41,836 nucleotides of DNA from Nonomuraea solani. Lineage in GTDB: Bacteria > Actinomycetota > Actinomycetes > Streptosporangiales > Streptosporangiaceae. The notes beneath the pieces are model-generated. The model made no database searches and was not told the origin of the DNA. It was given only the letters and a program-made list of their open reading frames with translations. The position numbers and the translations under genes were made by a program. This document shows positions 17,438 to 25,238 of the stretch, piece by piece. Position 1 is the stretch's first letter. Each line of letters opens with the position of its first letter. The stretch lies in NCBI RefSeq assembly GCF_900108335.1, contig NZ_FNVT01000028.1, positions 76,719-118,554 on the forward strand. The letters run 5' to 3'.

Positions 17438-18604
17438 ATGAGTCTCACGTTCCACTGGTTCCTGCCCACGTACGGCGACAGCCGCGACGTGGTGGGCGGC
17501 GGCCACGGGCTGCCCGCGGGCGCGGCGAGCGGAGCCCGGCCGGCCACGCTGCCCTACCTGCGCCAGATCGTGCACGCGGCCGAGCAGCTCGGCTTCGTCG
17601 GCGCGCTCACGCCCACCGGCGCCTGGTGCGAGGACGCCTGGCTGACCACCGCTCTGCTGGCCGGCACCACCGAACGGCTGAAGTTCCTGGTGGCCTTCCG
17701 TCCCGGCCTGGTCTCCCCCACGCTCGCCGCGCAGATGGCGGCCACCTTCCAGTGGCATTCGCGCGGCCGGCTGCTGCTCAACGTGGTCACCGGCGGGGAG
17801 AGCCACGAGCAGCGCGCCTACGGCGACTTCCTGGACAAGGACGCCCGCTACGCGCGTACCGACGAGTTCCTGCACGTCGTGCGGTCGCTCTGGCGGGGCG
17901 AGACGGTGAGCTTCACCGGCGAGCACCTCCGGGTCGAGGAGGCCCGGCTCAACCGGCTGCCCGACCCGGTGCCCGACGTGTACTTCGGCGGCTCCTCGCC
18001 CGCCGCGGGCCGGGTGGCGGCCCGGCACGTGGACGCGTACCTGACCTGGGGCGAGCCGCCGGAGGCGGTGGCCGCGAAGATCGCCTGGGCGAACGAGCTG
18101 GCCGCCGCCGAGAGCCGTACCCTCAGGCACGGCATCAGGCTGCACGTGATCACCCGCGACACGAGCGAGCAGGCGTGGGCGCAGGCCCGCAGGCTGCTCG
18201 ACGGCATCGACCCGGCCACGGTCGAGAAGGTGCAGGCGGGCCTGGGCCGCGGCGAGTCGGAGGGGCAGAAGCGGATGCTCGCCCTGCACGGTGGCAGGCG
18301 CGACGACCTGGAGATCTACCCGAACCTGTGGGCCGGCGTCGGGCTGGTGCGCGGCGGGGCGGGAACGGCGCTGGTCGGCAGCCACGCCGAGGTCGCCGAC
18401 CGCATCGAGGAGTATCACCGGCTCGGCCTCACCGAGTTCGTCCTGTCCGGATATCCGCACCTGGAGGAGGCGTACTGGTTCGGCGAGGGCGTCCTGCCGA
18501 TCCTGCGCGAGCGCGGCCTGTGGCGGCACCCGGACGCGCCCGCCGCCGGCGAATCCGCCGGCGAATCCGTCGGCATCCCGTTCGCCGCGGCGGGAGCCCG
18601 ATGA
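17438..18604 (+). CDS. ssuD: alkanesulfonate monooxygenase, FMNH2-dependent
   Basis: A 388-residue luciferase-like monooxygenase that follows SsuD along its whole length: FHWFLPTYGDSR at the N-terminus, TGAWCEDAWL, RLKFLVAFRPGLVSPTLAAQMAAT, YFGGSSPAA, DAYLTWGEPPE, GIRLHVITRDT, RDDLEIYPNLWAGVGLVRGGAGTALVGSHAEVADRI and FVLSGYPHLEEAYW. It converts alkanesulfonates to aldehyde plus sulfite using FMNH2 and O2. AGGAG precedes the ATG. The partner FMN reductase (SsuE) is not in the window, so reduced flavin must come from elsewhere. Its stop overlaps the next start as ATGA. Confidence 0.95.
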   Translation: MSLTFHWFLPTYGDSRDVVGGGHGLPAGAASGARPATLPYLRQIVHAAEQLGFVGALTPTGAWCEDAWLTTALLAGTTERLKFLVAFRPGLVSPTLAAQMAATFQWHSRGRLLLNVVTGGESHEQRAYGDFLDKDARYARTDEFLHVVRSLWRGETVSFTGEHLRVEEARLNRLPDPVPDVYFGGSSPAAGRVAARHVDAYLTWGEPPEAVAAKIAWANELAAAESRTLRHGIRLHVITRDTSEQAWAQARRLLDGIDPATVEKVQAGLGRGESEGQKRMLALHGGRRDDLEIYPNLWAGVGLVRGGAGTALVGSHAEVADRIEEYHRLGLTEFVLSGYPHLEEAYWFGEGVLPILRERGLWRHPDAPAAGESAGESVGIPFAAAGAR

Positions 18605-19770
18605 CCACCCTCGGCGAACTGCGGCGGCGCGCCGCGGACGTCCTTCCCGAACTGGCGGCCGGGGCGGCGGAGCGGGAGCTGGCCCGCGAGCTCCCGCGCG
18701 CGCAGGTCCGCGCCCTGGCCGCCGCCGGCCTGTTCACCTTCCGGATTCCGGCGGCGTACGGCGGGGCCGGCTCAAGCGTCGAGGAGGTGTTCGCCTTCAT
18801 CGTCGACCTCGCCGCCGCCGACTCCAACGTCGCGCAGGCGGTCCGCTCCAGCTTCGGCCGGGTCGAGCACCTGCTGACCGCCGCCGAGCCGGAGCGGGAG
18901 CGCTGGTTCCCGCGCTTTCTCGCCGGGGACGTCTTCGGCAACGCCGGCTGGGAGGTCGGCGGCCCGAACGGGGCGGTGCGCACCCGCATCAGCCGCGACG
19001 GGACGGTGAACGGCAGCAAGTACTACAGCACCGGCGCGCTCTACGCCGACTGGATCAGCCTGGTGGCGGTGGACGACGACGGCGAGAGGGTGTTCTTCAC
19101 ACTGCCGCGCGACCGCGAGGGGCTGGAGCTGCTCGACGACTTCGACGGCATCGGGCAGCGGCTCACCGCCAGCGGCACCACCCGGCTGACCGGCGTCCAG
19201 GTGCGGCCCGACGAGTTCGTCAAGCGGCCGGGCGGTGGTGAGCGGCCGGGTGGCGCCGTCCGATCTCCGGTCAGCCCGTTCATGCAGCTCTACCTGGCCG
19301 CCGTCGAGGCCGGGATCGCCCGTAGCGCGCTCGCCGACGCCGTGGCCTTCGCGCGCGAGCGTGCCCGGCCCATCGAGCACAGTGACGCCGGGCGGTCGGT
19401 GGACGACCCGTACGTGCGGCACGCCGTGGGCGAGATCTCCGCGCGGGCGTACGCGGCCGAGGCCGCGGTGTTGCGCGCCGCCGCCGCCATCGACCGGGCC
19501 TGGGCCGGTGGACTCACGTCCGAGCTGCTCGACGAGGCGTCCGCCGAGGTGGCCCAGGCGCAGTTCGCCGCCGTGGAGTCGGCGCTCAAGGCGGCCGAGC
19601 TGGTGTTCGACGTGGGCGGCGGCTCGGCCGTGGCCCGCCGGCACAACCTGGACCGGCACTGGCGCAACGCCAGGACCGTCGCCAACCACAACCCGCGCGC
19701 CTGGAAGGCGAGCGTGGTCGGCGCCTACCGGCTCAACGGCACCCCGCCCCCGCTCAACGGCCTGTTCTGA
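18601..19770 (+). CDS. acyl-CoA dehydrogenase-fold flavin monooxygenase, DszC/SfnB-related
   Basis: A 389-residue protein related to, but more distant from, the two SfnB-like proteins of this island. Shared features include AAAGLFTFRIPAAYGGAG, NGSKYYSTGALYADWI, GIGQRLTASGTTRL and the C-terminal HNLDRHWRNARTVANHNPRAWKASVVGAYRLNG. The family uses reduced flavin and oxygen on organosulfur substrates. The ATG at 18601 overlaps the ssuD stop as ATGA, which fixes the start; an upstream in-frame extension inside ssuD is spurious. A third member of one fold in adjacent operons suggests different substrates. Confidence 0.88.
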   Translation: MTTLGELRRRAADVLPELAAGAAERELARELPRAQVRALAAAGLFTFRIPAAYGGAGSSVEEVFAFIVDLAAADSNVAQAVRSSFGRVEHLLTAAEPERERWFPRFLAGDVFGNAGWEVGGPNGAVRTRISRDGTVNGSKYYSTGALYADWISLVAVDDDGERVFFTLPRDREGLELLDDFDGIGQRLTASGTTRLTGVQVRPDEFVKRPGGGERPGGAVRSPVSPFMQLYLAAVEAGIARSALADAVAFARERARPIEHSDAGRSVDDPYVRHAVGEISARAYAAEAAVLRAAAAIDRAWAGGLTSELLDEASAEVAQAQFAAVESALKAAELVFDVGGGSAVARRHNLDRHWRNARTVANHNPRAWKASVVGAYRLNGTPPPLNGLF

Positions 19771-19783
19771 CGGAGCGACCACT

Positions 19784-20641
19784 GTGACCTCTTCACCCCC
19801 CACCACCCTCCCCGTGCGGGAGCCCCTCGATCCCCCGCCCGCGCGACGGCCTGCCGGGACGCGGGCGGCCCGGCGGGTGGGTGTGCGCGTGCTCGCCGCC
19901 CTGGCGCTGCTCGGCCTGTGGCAGCTCGCCGCCACCGCGGCGGACAACCCGTCGTTCGTGCCGGCGCCCGCCGCGGTATGGGATCAGCTCGTACGGTTGT
20001 CCACGACGCACGACGGCGTCCGCGGCTACAGCGGCGGCCTGCTCATCGAGCACCTCGGGGTGAGCCTCCGGCGCATCCTCATCGGGTCGGTGATCGGCGT
20101 GGCGGGCGGGCTGGTGCTGGGCGTCGTCCTCGGCACCGTGCCGTGGATCCGCGTCGTGGCCGAGCCGGTGGTCACGTTCGTGCGGGCGCTGCCGCCGCTT
20201 GCGTACTTCAGCCTGCTCATCATCTGGTTCGGCATCGACGAGACGCCCAAGCTGTGGCTGCTCGCCATCGCGGCGCTGCCGCCGGTCGCCGTGGCCACCG
20301 CGGCCGCCGTGCACGGCGCGCCCGCCCACCTGGTGGAGGCGGCCAGAGCGCTCGGCGGCTCGCGGTGGGACGTCATCAGGGACGTGGTGCTGCCCAGCGC
20401 GCTGCCGGAGATCTTCACCGGGGTACGCCTGGCCGTCGGCCTCGCGTACTCGTCCGTGGTCGCCGCGGAGACCGTGAACGGGGTGCCGGGCATCGGCGGC
20501 ATGGTCCGTGACGCCCAGCGTTATCTGCAGACCGACGTCGTCGTGCTGGGACTGTTCGCCATCGGCCTCTCCGGCCTGCTCATCGACGGCCTGCTGCGGG
20601 CCGCCGAGAAGCGGTTCATCCCCTGGAGGGGCCGCTCATGA
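19784..20641 (+). CDS. tauC: taurine/sulfonate ABC transporter permease
   Basis: A 285-residue inner-membrane permease of the TauC/SsuC family. It has a proline- and arginine-rich N-terminal tail, then five to six spans, with RALPPLAYFSLLIIWFGIDETPKLWLL and the EAA loop EAARALGGSRWDVIRDVVLPSALPEIFTGVRL. The GTG at 19784 follows GGAG, 13 bases after the previous stop; the longer open frame is shadow. Its stop overlaps the tauA start as ATGA. The TauA-like neighbour makes taurine the likely cargo, though other sulfonates are possible. Confidence 0.92.
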   Translation: MTSSPPTTLPVREPLDPPPARRPAGTRAARRVGVRVLAALALLGLWQLAATAADNPSFVPAPAAVWDQLVRLSTTHDGVRGYSGGLLIEHLGVSLRRILIGSVIGVAGGLVLGVVLGTVPWIRVVAEPVVTFVRALPPLAYFSLLIIWFGIDETPKLWLLAIAALPPVAVATAAAVHGAPAHLVEAARALGGSRWDVIRDVVLPSALPEIFTGVRLAVGLAYSSVVAAETVNGVPGIGGMVRDAQRYLQTDVVVLGLFAIGLSGLLIDGLLRAAEKRFIPWRGRS

Positions 20642-21690
20642 CCTCGACAAGAAAGGCCGCCATGCGCCTCAGACTCCTGCTGCCTCTGGTGCTGACCTTC
20701 GCCCTGGCCGCCTGCGGCAACGGCACCGCCTCGGGCGGCGGCGGTACGGCCACCAAGAGCATCCGCATCGCCTACCAGGCGTTCCCCAGCGGCGACCTCA
20801 TCGTGAAGAACAAGAAATGGCTGGAGCAGGCGCTTCCCGGCTACAGCATCCAGTGGACCAAGTTCGACTCCGGCGCCAGCATCAACACCGCCTTCGTGGC
20901 CAAGAGCGTGGACATCGCCGCCATCGGGTCGAGCCCGGTGGCGCGCGGGCTCTCGGCTCCGCTGAACATCCCGTACCAGGTGGCGTTCGTGCTGGACGTG
21001 GCCGGCGACAACGAGGCCCTGGTCGCCAGGAACGGCACCGGCATCGAGAAGATCGAGGACCTGCGCGGCAAGAAGGTCGCCACATCGTTCGCCTCCACCT
21101 CCCACTACAGCCTGCTCGCCGCCCTGAGCCAGGCGAAGATCCCCGAATCCGCGGTGACCCTCGTCGACCTCGAACCACAGGACATCCTCGCGTCCTGGAC
21201 GCGCGGCGACATCGACGCCGCCTACACCTGGCTGCCGACGCTGAAGGAGCTGAAGAAGGGCGGCAAGACGCTGATCAGCAGCCGCCAGTTGGCGACGGCG
21301 GGCAAGCCCACGCTGGACCTCGGCGTGGTCTCCACCGCGTTCGTCCAGGCGCACCCGGACGCCGTGGACGCCTGGCGCAAAGCCGAGGCCAGAGCCCTTC
21401 ACCTGATCGCCGACAACCCCGACGAAGCGGCCACGGCGGTGGCCGCCGAGCTGAACCTCGCCAAGGACGACGCCAAGGACCAGCTCAGCCAGGGCGTCTT
21501 CCTCAAGCCCGCCGACCTGGCCTCCGCCGAATGGCTCGGCACCCCGGACGCCCCCGGCGGGCTGGCACAGAACCTGGTCAGCGCCGCCCAGTTCCTCAAG
21601 GACCAGCGGAAGATCGACGCCGTGCCCGACCTGGAGACCGTGCGGCGGGCCATCTACACCAAGGGGCTGCCCGGTGTCCTCGACTCCTGA
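20638..21690 (+). CDS. tauA: taurine ABC transporter substrate-binding lipoprotein
   Basis: A 350-residue binding lipoprotein with lipobox LAAC (C26). It matches TauA in its ligand-site blocks: IQWTKFDSGASINTAFVA, IGSSPVARG, FASTSHYSLLAALSQAKI, ASWTRGDIDAAYTWLPTL and KPTLDLGVV. TauA delivers taurine to TauBC. GGAGG precedes the ATG at 20638; a second ATG at 20662 (MRLRLL) could also serve and would still leave a full signal peptide. Gene order tauC-tauA-tauB differs from the tauABC order of enterobacteria but is compact and coupled here. Confidence 0.92.
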   Translation: MTSTRKAAMRLRLLLPLVLTFALAACGNGTASGGGGTATKSIRIAYQAFPSGDLIVKNKKWLEQALPGYSIQWTKFDSGASINTAFVAKSVDIAAIGSSPVARGLSAPLNIPYQVAFVLDVAGDNEALVARNGTGIEKIEDLRGKKVATSFASTSHYSLLAALSQAKIPESAVTLVDLEPQDILASWTRGDIDAAYTWLPTLKELKKGGKTLISSRQLATAGKPTLDLGVVSTAFVQAHPDAVDAWRKAEARALHLIADNPDEAATAVAAELNLAKDDAKDQLSQGVFLKPADLASAEWLGTPDAPGGLAQNLVSAAQFLKDQRKIDAVPDLETVRRAIYTKGLPGVLDS

Positions 21691-22447
21691 CGCGGTCCAC
21701 GCCTCTGAGGTCGAGCACGTGTACGGCCGGGGCGCCGACGCCGTGACCGCCCTCGGGCCCGTCTCACTCGATGTGCCCCAGGGATCGTTCCTCGTGATCG
21801 TCGGCGCGTCCGGCTGCGGCAAGAGCACGCTGCTGCGCCTGATCGCGGGCTTCGAGCGGCCCACCTCCGGCACCGTGCTCACCAACGGCGGCCGCCCCAC
21901 GCCAGGGAAGGGCGCCGGGATCGTCTTCCAGCAGCCCAGGTTGTTCCCGTGGAAGAGCGTGGGCGGCAACGTGGAGCTCGCCCTGCGCTACGCGGGCGTG
22001 CCCCGCGATGAGCGTGCCCGCAGGGTCCGGGAGCTGCTGGAGCGCGTCGGTCTGCGCGACGTCGCCCACCGCCGGATCTGGCAGCTCTCCGGCGGTCAGC
22101 AGCAGCGGGTGGCCATCGCCAGGGCGCTGGCGGCCGACGACCCGCTGCTCCTGCTCGACGAGCCGTTCGCCGCTCTGGACGCGCTCACCCGGGAGCGGCT
22201 GCAGGAGGATTTGCGGCTGGTGAGCGTACAAACCGGCCGGACCTCGGTGTTCGTCACCCACAGCGTCGAGGAGGCCGTGTTCCTCGGCAGCCGGGTCGTG
22301 GTGCTCACCAAGCGGCCCGGCCGGGTCGCGCTCGACCTCGACATCCCCCTGCCGCGTACCGGCCTCGAACCGGACGAGCTACGCGCCCTGCCCGAATACG
22401 CCGCCCTGCGCGCCACGGTCAGCCAGGCCGTACGCGCCGCCGCCTGA
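21674..22447 (+). CDS. tauB: taurine/sulfonate ABC transporter ATP-binding protein
   Basis: A 257-residue ABC ATPase. Walker A is GASGCGKST (residues 44-52), the Q-loop lies in IVFQQPRLFPWKSV, the signature is LSGGQQQRVAIARAL and Walker B is LLLLDEPFAALDA, followed by the H-loop THSVEEAVFL. This is the TauB/SsuB subfamily, of normal length. It starts with GTG inside the end of tauA (17-base overlap), so translation is coupled. It powers uptake through TauC. Confidence 0.93.
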   Translation: MSSTPDAVHASEVEHVYGRGADAVTALGPVSLDVPQGSFLVIVGASGCGKSTLLRLIAGFERPTSGTVLTNGGRPTPGKGAGIVFQQPRLFPWKSVGGNVELALRYAGVPRDERARRVRELLERVGLRDVAHRRIWQLSGGQQQRVAIARALAADDPLLLLDEPFAALDALTRERLQEDLRLVSVQTGRTSVFVTHSVEEAVFLGSRVVVLTKRPGRVALDLDIPLPRTGLEPDELRALPEYAALRATVSQAVRAAA

Positions 22448-22464
22448 TCGTCAAGGAGCCCCAC

Positions 22465-23322
22465 ATGTCCGCCTCGCTCACTCTTGACCCGCTCGGACCA
22501 CACTTCGGCGCCCGGGTCGAAGGGCTCGACCTGGCCACCGCCCACGACGACGACCTGGTCGCGGTACGAGCCGCGCTCATCGACAGGAAAGTGCTCTTCT
22601 TCTCCGGGCAGACCCTCGACCCCGACGGCCAGATCGCCCTGGGGCGGCGGCTCGGCGAACTGACCGCCTCCCATCCCGTCGTCGGCGGAGTGGACGAGGC
22701 GCACCCGGAGATCTACGCGCTCGACAGCGCCGACAACGGCTTCGCCGACGTGTGGCACACCGACGTCACGTTCATGCCCCGCCCGCCGCTCGGATCGATC
22801 CTGCGCGCCGTGACCCTGCCTCCCAGCGGCGGCGACACGAGCTGGGCCGACAGCCAGCTCGCCTACGACTCCCTGTCCGCGCCGGTACGCGACCTGGCCG
22901 ACCGGCTCACCGCCGTGCACGACGGCAACCGCGAGTTCGGCTACTACCTGGCCCAGCGGCGCGGCGGCAAGGGCAGCGTCTGGGACGGCGAGGTCGTGAC
23001 CCGGCTGGACCCGGTGGAGCACCCCGTCATCCGCGTCCACCCCGAGACCGGCCGCAAGGGCATCTTCGTCAACCCCGGCTTCACCTCCCACATCGTCGGC
23101 GTCTCGGAGGCCGAGAGCCGCGCCATCCTCGACCTGCTGTACGCGCACCTCACCAAGCCCGAGCACATCGTCCGCCACCGCTGGAAGGAAGGGGACGTCG
23201 CCATGTGGGACAACCGCTCGACGGCCCACTACGCCAACCGCGACTACGGCACCGCGCACCGGGTCATGCACCGCATCACCCTGCGCGGCGACCGCCCGCT
23301 GGGCCCGACGGCCTCTGGCTGA
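22465..23322 (+). CDS. tauD: TauD/TfdA-family Fe(II)/2-oxoglutarate-dependent dioxygenase
   Basis: A 285-residue enzyme, last gene of the plus-strand sulfur operon. The iron-binding triad is visible as H98 and D100 (WHTDVTF) and H255 (STAHYA), with 2-oxoglutarate-binding arginines in HRVMHRITLRG (about 266-270); positions and length are almost those of E. coli TauD. TauD hydroxylates taurine so that it breaks down to sulfite and aminoacetaldehyde. The adjacent TauCAB transporter supports this, although alkylsulfatase members of the family look similar. AAGGAG precedes the ATG. Confidence 0.9.
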   Translation: MSASLTLDPLGPHFGARVEGLDLATAHDDDLVAVRAALIDRKVLFFSGQTLDPDGQIALGRRLGELTASHPVVGGVDEAHPEIYALDSADNGFADVWHTDVTFMPRPPLGSILRAVTLPPSGGDTSWADSQLAYDSLSAPVRDLADRLTAVHDGNREFGYYLAQRRGGKGSVWDGEVVTRLDPVEHPVIRVHPETGRKGIFVNPGFTSHIVGVSEAESRAILDLLYAHLTKPEHIVRHRWKEGDVAMWDNRSTAHYANRDYGTAHRVMHRITLRGDRPLGPTASG

Positions 23323-23400
23323 TCTCGCGCCCGAGATCGGCCGGACCGAGATCGGCCGGACCGAGATCGGCCGGACCGAGATCGGCCGGACCGGGACCGG
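23321..23400. repeat. 15-bp tandem repeat with inverted repeat between convergent genes
   Basis: Four perfect copies of CCGAGATCGGCCGGA fill 23331-23390, followed by a degenerate fifth. The first copy also forms an inverted repeat with the end of the preceding gene: GATCTCG (23321-23327) and CGAGATC (23332-23338) around a 4-base loop. The array lies between the stops of tauD and the convergent flavoprotein gene and may act as a two-way terminator. Confidence 0.85.
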
Positions 23401-23416
23401 CCGGCCGAAGGGCCGC

Positions 23417-25105
23417 TCAGGCCGCCGCGTGCAGCCAGGATCCGGCGACCTGGGCAAGCACGGTGCGGGACAGGGCGTCGGCCTGCCGCAGCAGTTCCGC
23501 CGGGCCACCGGGGCTGTCGAAGCCGGCGGCGCCGCCGAGGGTCCAGGAGCCCAGGGCGAACCGGCGGCCGTGCGCGGCGCCGGTCCGGCTCACCAGCCGG
23601 CGGTCCGGGAGACGTACGTCCAGCAGGCCCGCCGTCTCCCGGCACTCGCCCCTGGCGTACAGGCCGGCGATCAGCGGGTCGGAGCCGCCGGGCGGGTCGG
23701 CTTCCACGAGCGTGCGCGCCACCGTGGAGCCGGGTACGGTCGGGCTGGTCGCGCGCCACATTCCGGACTCCTCGTCCTGGCGGACGCGCAGGTCGGCGCC
23801 CAGGAAGGTGACGACGCCCGCGCGGGCGAGCGCGCGCAGTTCGGCCTGGCGGGCGAGCGACGGACCGTCTGCGAGGAGGCCGGCCAGCCCTTGGAGCCAG
23901 GGGTCGTCCGCCCGGACGGTGCGCGCGGACAGCAGCCAGTGGATCATCGCCAGGTCGGCGCTGAAGGCCGGGTCGGCGCCCCGCTCCAGGTCGGCGGCGA
24001 GGTAGCCGTGCATCCACCGCTGCAGCCCGGCGAGGTCGCCGAAGCGCATGCCGTGCAGCGGGCGTTCCAGCCGGTCGAGGCGCAGGCGGTCGGCGAAGCG
24101 CGGCACCGCCTTCGTGATCAGGGCGCGCATCTCCTTGCCACCCCACTCGGCCGCCTCGAAGGCGCTCTCGAACGCCTGCCACGTCGTCCGGGTGCGGGTC
24201 GAGTGCCGGGTGAACAGCTCGTGATAGTACGCGTACGCCAGCCCCTTGGCCTCCGCGTGTCCGTCCACGCTTGGAGGTGGGCCCGCGAGGCGGTAACCGG
24301 GGCGGGCGTGGTGCGGGACGCCGTGTCGTGAGCCCGCGTACAGCAGCGGCTCCGCACCGCTCGGCCGGTAGACCGGCTCGCCCCGCCGCCCCTCGATGAA
24401 CCGGCCACCGCGCCCGACGGTGAGCAGGGCCACCAGGTCGGCGAACGACCGTCCGGTGCCACGCACCAGCACCGGCCGGCCCGCTGGAACGGCGTCCAGA
24501 TCCAGGCCGTCGGTCAGGTAGGCGGGCCCGTGCGGGCCGGCGGGCCGGTCGGCGGACGCGTAGGCGAGCCCGTGCCGGTCGGCGGTCAGGTAGGTGAGCC
24601 CGTGCCGGTCGGCGAAGGCGATCTCCGCTGTGGGCGGGGGCGCCTTGGGGCGTCCGTGCGCCAGCACCACCGCGTCGGCCTCCAGCGACCCGCCGGTGGA
24701 CAACGCCACCCGTTGCCTGCCCGCCGCCCCAGTGAGACCGACCGCCCTGGCCTCGTGCACGCGCACCCGGACGTCGCGGGGCGCGAGGCGTACCGTGCGC
24801 TCGAACGCGTACCGCAGATATTCGCCCACCTGGGACCGCGAGGCCGGCTGCCCCGGCCCGCCGCCCAGCCAGTCCGCCAGCGACGGCCCCTCGCCGTCGC
24901 GGAAGACGGTGAGCTCCTCGGCCGCCGAGCCGGCCCGCAGCGCGTCGGACTGCCCGCTCCGCCATAAGCGGCCCCCACCCGGCGGGTACGGGTCCACCAC
25001 GTGCAGGTCCAGCACTCGTCCCCCGCCGATCCGGGCGTTGGCGCAGATCCGCTCCACCAGGGACGTTCCGGACGGACCGGCTCCCACCACCACGACCGCG
25101 CTCAT
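23417..25105 (-). CDS. FAD/NAD(P)-binding protein (FAD-NAD(P)-binding family), cysteine-leader controlled
   Basis: A 562-residue flavoprotein. The N-terminus has the dinucleotide-binding fold VVVVGAGPSGTSLVERI with GxGxxG at residues 8-13, followed by VDPYPPGGGRLWRSGQSDALRAG, SRSQVGEYLRYAFER and the VVLAHGRPKAPP motif marking the second half of the Rossmann domain; the C-terminus has LYARGECRETAGLLDVRLPD. This resembles the PF13454-type FAD-NAD(P)-binding group; the reaction is unknown. A 10-residue tandem repeat (ADRHGLTYLT, ADRHGLAYAS) sits near residues 164-185. Its leader peptide and position next to tauD tie it to sulfur limitation. GGGGAGG precedes the ATG. Confidence 0.85.
   Translation of the reverse strand: MSAVVVVGAGPSGTSLVERICANARIGGGRVLDLHVVDPYPPGGGRLWRSGQSDALRAGSAAEELTVFRDGEGPSLADWLGGGPGQPASRSQVGEYLRYAFERTVRLAPRDVRVRVHEARAVGLTGAAGRQRVALSTGGSLEADAVVLAHGRPKAPPPTAEIAFADRHGLTYLTADRHGLAYASADRPAGPHGPAYLTDGLDLDAVPAGRPVLVRGTGRSFADLVALLTVGRGGRFIEGRRGEPVYRPSGAEPLLYAGSRHGVPHHARPGYRLAGPPPSVDGHAEAKGLAYAYYHELFTRHSTRTRTTWQAFESAFEAAEWGGKEMRALITKAVPRFADRLRLDRLERPLHGMRFGDLAGLQRWMHGYLAADLERGADPAFSADLAMIHWLLSARTVRADDPWLQGLAGLLADGPSLARQAELRALARAGVVTFLGADLRVRQDEESGMWRATSPTVPGSTVARTLVEADPPGGSDPLIAGLYARGECRETAGLLDVRLPDRRLVSRTGAAHGRRFALGSWTLGGAAGFDSPGGPAELLRQADALSRTVLAQVAGSWLHAAA
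24513..24614. repeat. 30-bp tandem repeat inside the FAD/NAD(P)-binding gene
   Basis: Two 30-base units (24555-24584 and 24585-24614) share GAGCCCGTGCCGGTCGGCG and differ at a few bases; a diverged 42-base unit precedes them. They keep the reading frame and encode ADRHGLxYxx decapeptides. This looks like local duplication in a surface loop. Confidence 0.75.
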
Positions 25106-25189
25106 GCGCGTCCTCCCCGCGTATGTCGTTTTCCGCTGCCACTCAGGTCGTGCGGGTCAGCGACATTGCGCGCTGGCGACGCGCACGAG
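25101..25189 (-). promoter_or_regulatory. attenuator pairing: leader segment masks the start codon of the flavoprotein gene
   Basis: On the minus-strand transcript, leader bases at 25178-25189 (CTCGTGCGCGTC) can pair with 25101-25112 (GACGCGCATGAG), which holds the ATG and the end of the Shine-Dalgarno region. That gives 12 pairs with one G-U. The leader Cys codon (25163-25165) lies 12 bases downstream of the leader arm, so a ribosome stalled there would cover part of it and free the start. The pairing is seen; the switching is inferred. Confidence 0.6.
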
Positions 25190-25231
25190 GTCCACGTGCG
25201 GGCGCGTCGTCAGGAGAAGGCCGTGGATCAT
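25157..25231 (-). CDS. cysteine-responsive leader peptide (24 residues)
   Basis: A short ORF in the 5' leader of the flavoprotein gene, ATG at 25231 and TGA at 25157-25159. The peptide ends LTTRPHVDLVRVASAQCR, which fits the actinobacterial sulfur leader-peptide pattern (L-T-x-R-x-H-V-D-L-x-R-x-x-S-A-x-C-R) found upstream of cysteine and sulfur-assimilation genes. Such peptides are thought to sense charged tRNA-Cys: ribosomes pausing at the terminal Cys codon relieve masking of the downstream ribosome-binding site. Its stop lies 51 bases before the downstream ATG. The ribosome-binding site is weak (GGGG). It is far too short for routine gene finders. Confidence 0.85.
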   Translation of the reverse strand: MIHGLLLTTRPHVDLVRVASAQCR

Positions 25232-25238
25232 GAACCCC

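Noticed and set aside
20638..20662. Second in-frame ATG (20662) as the tauA start
   Set aside because: Possible, but the first ATG overlaps the tauC stop and has GGAGG at good spacing, the pattern used throughout this operon.
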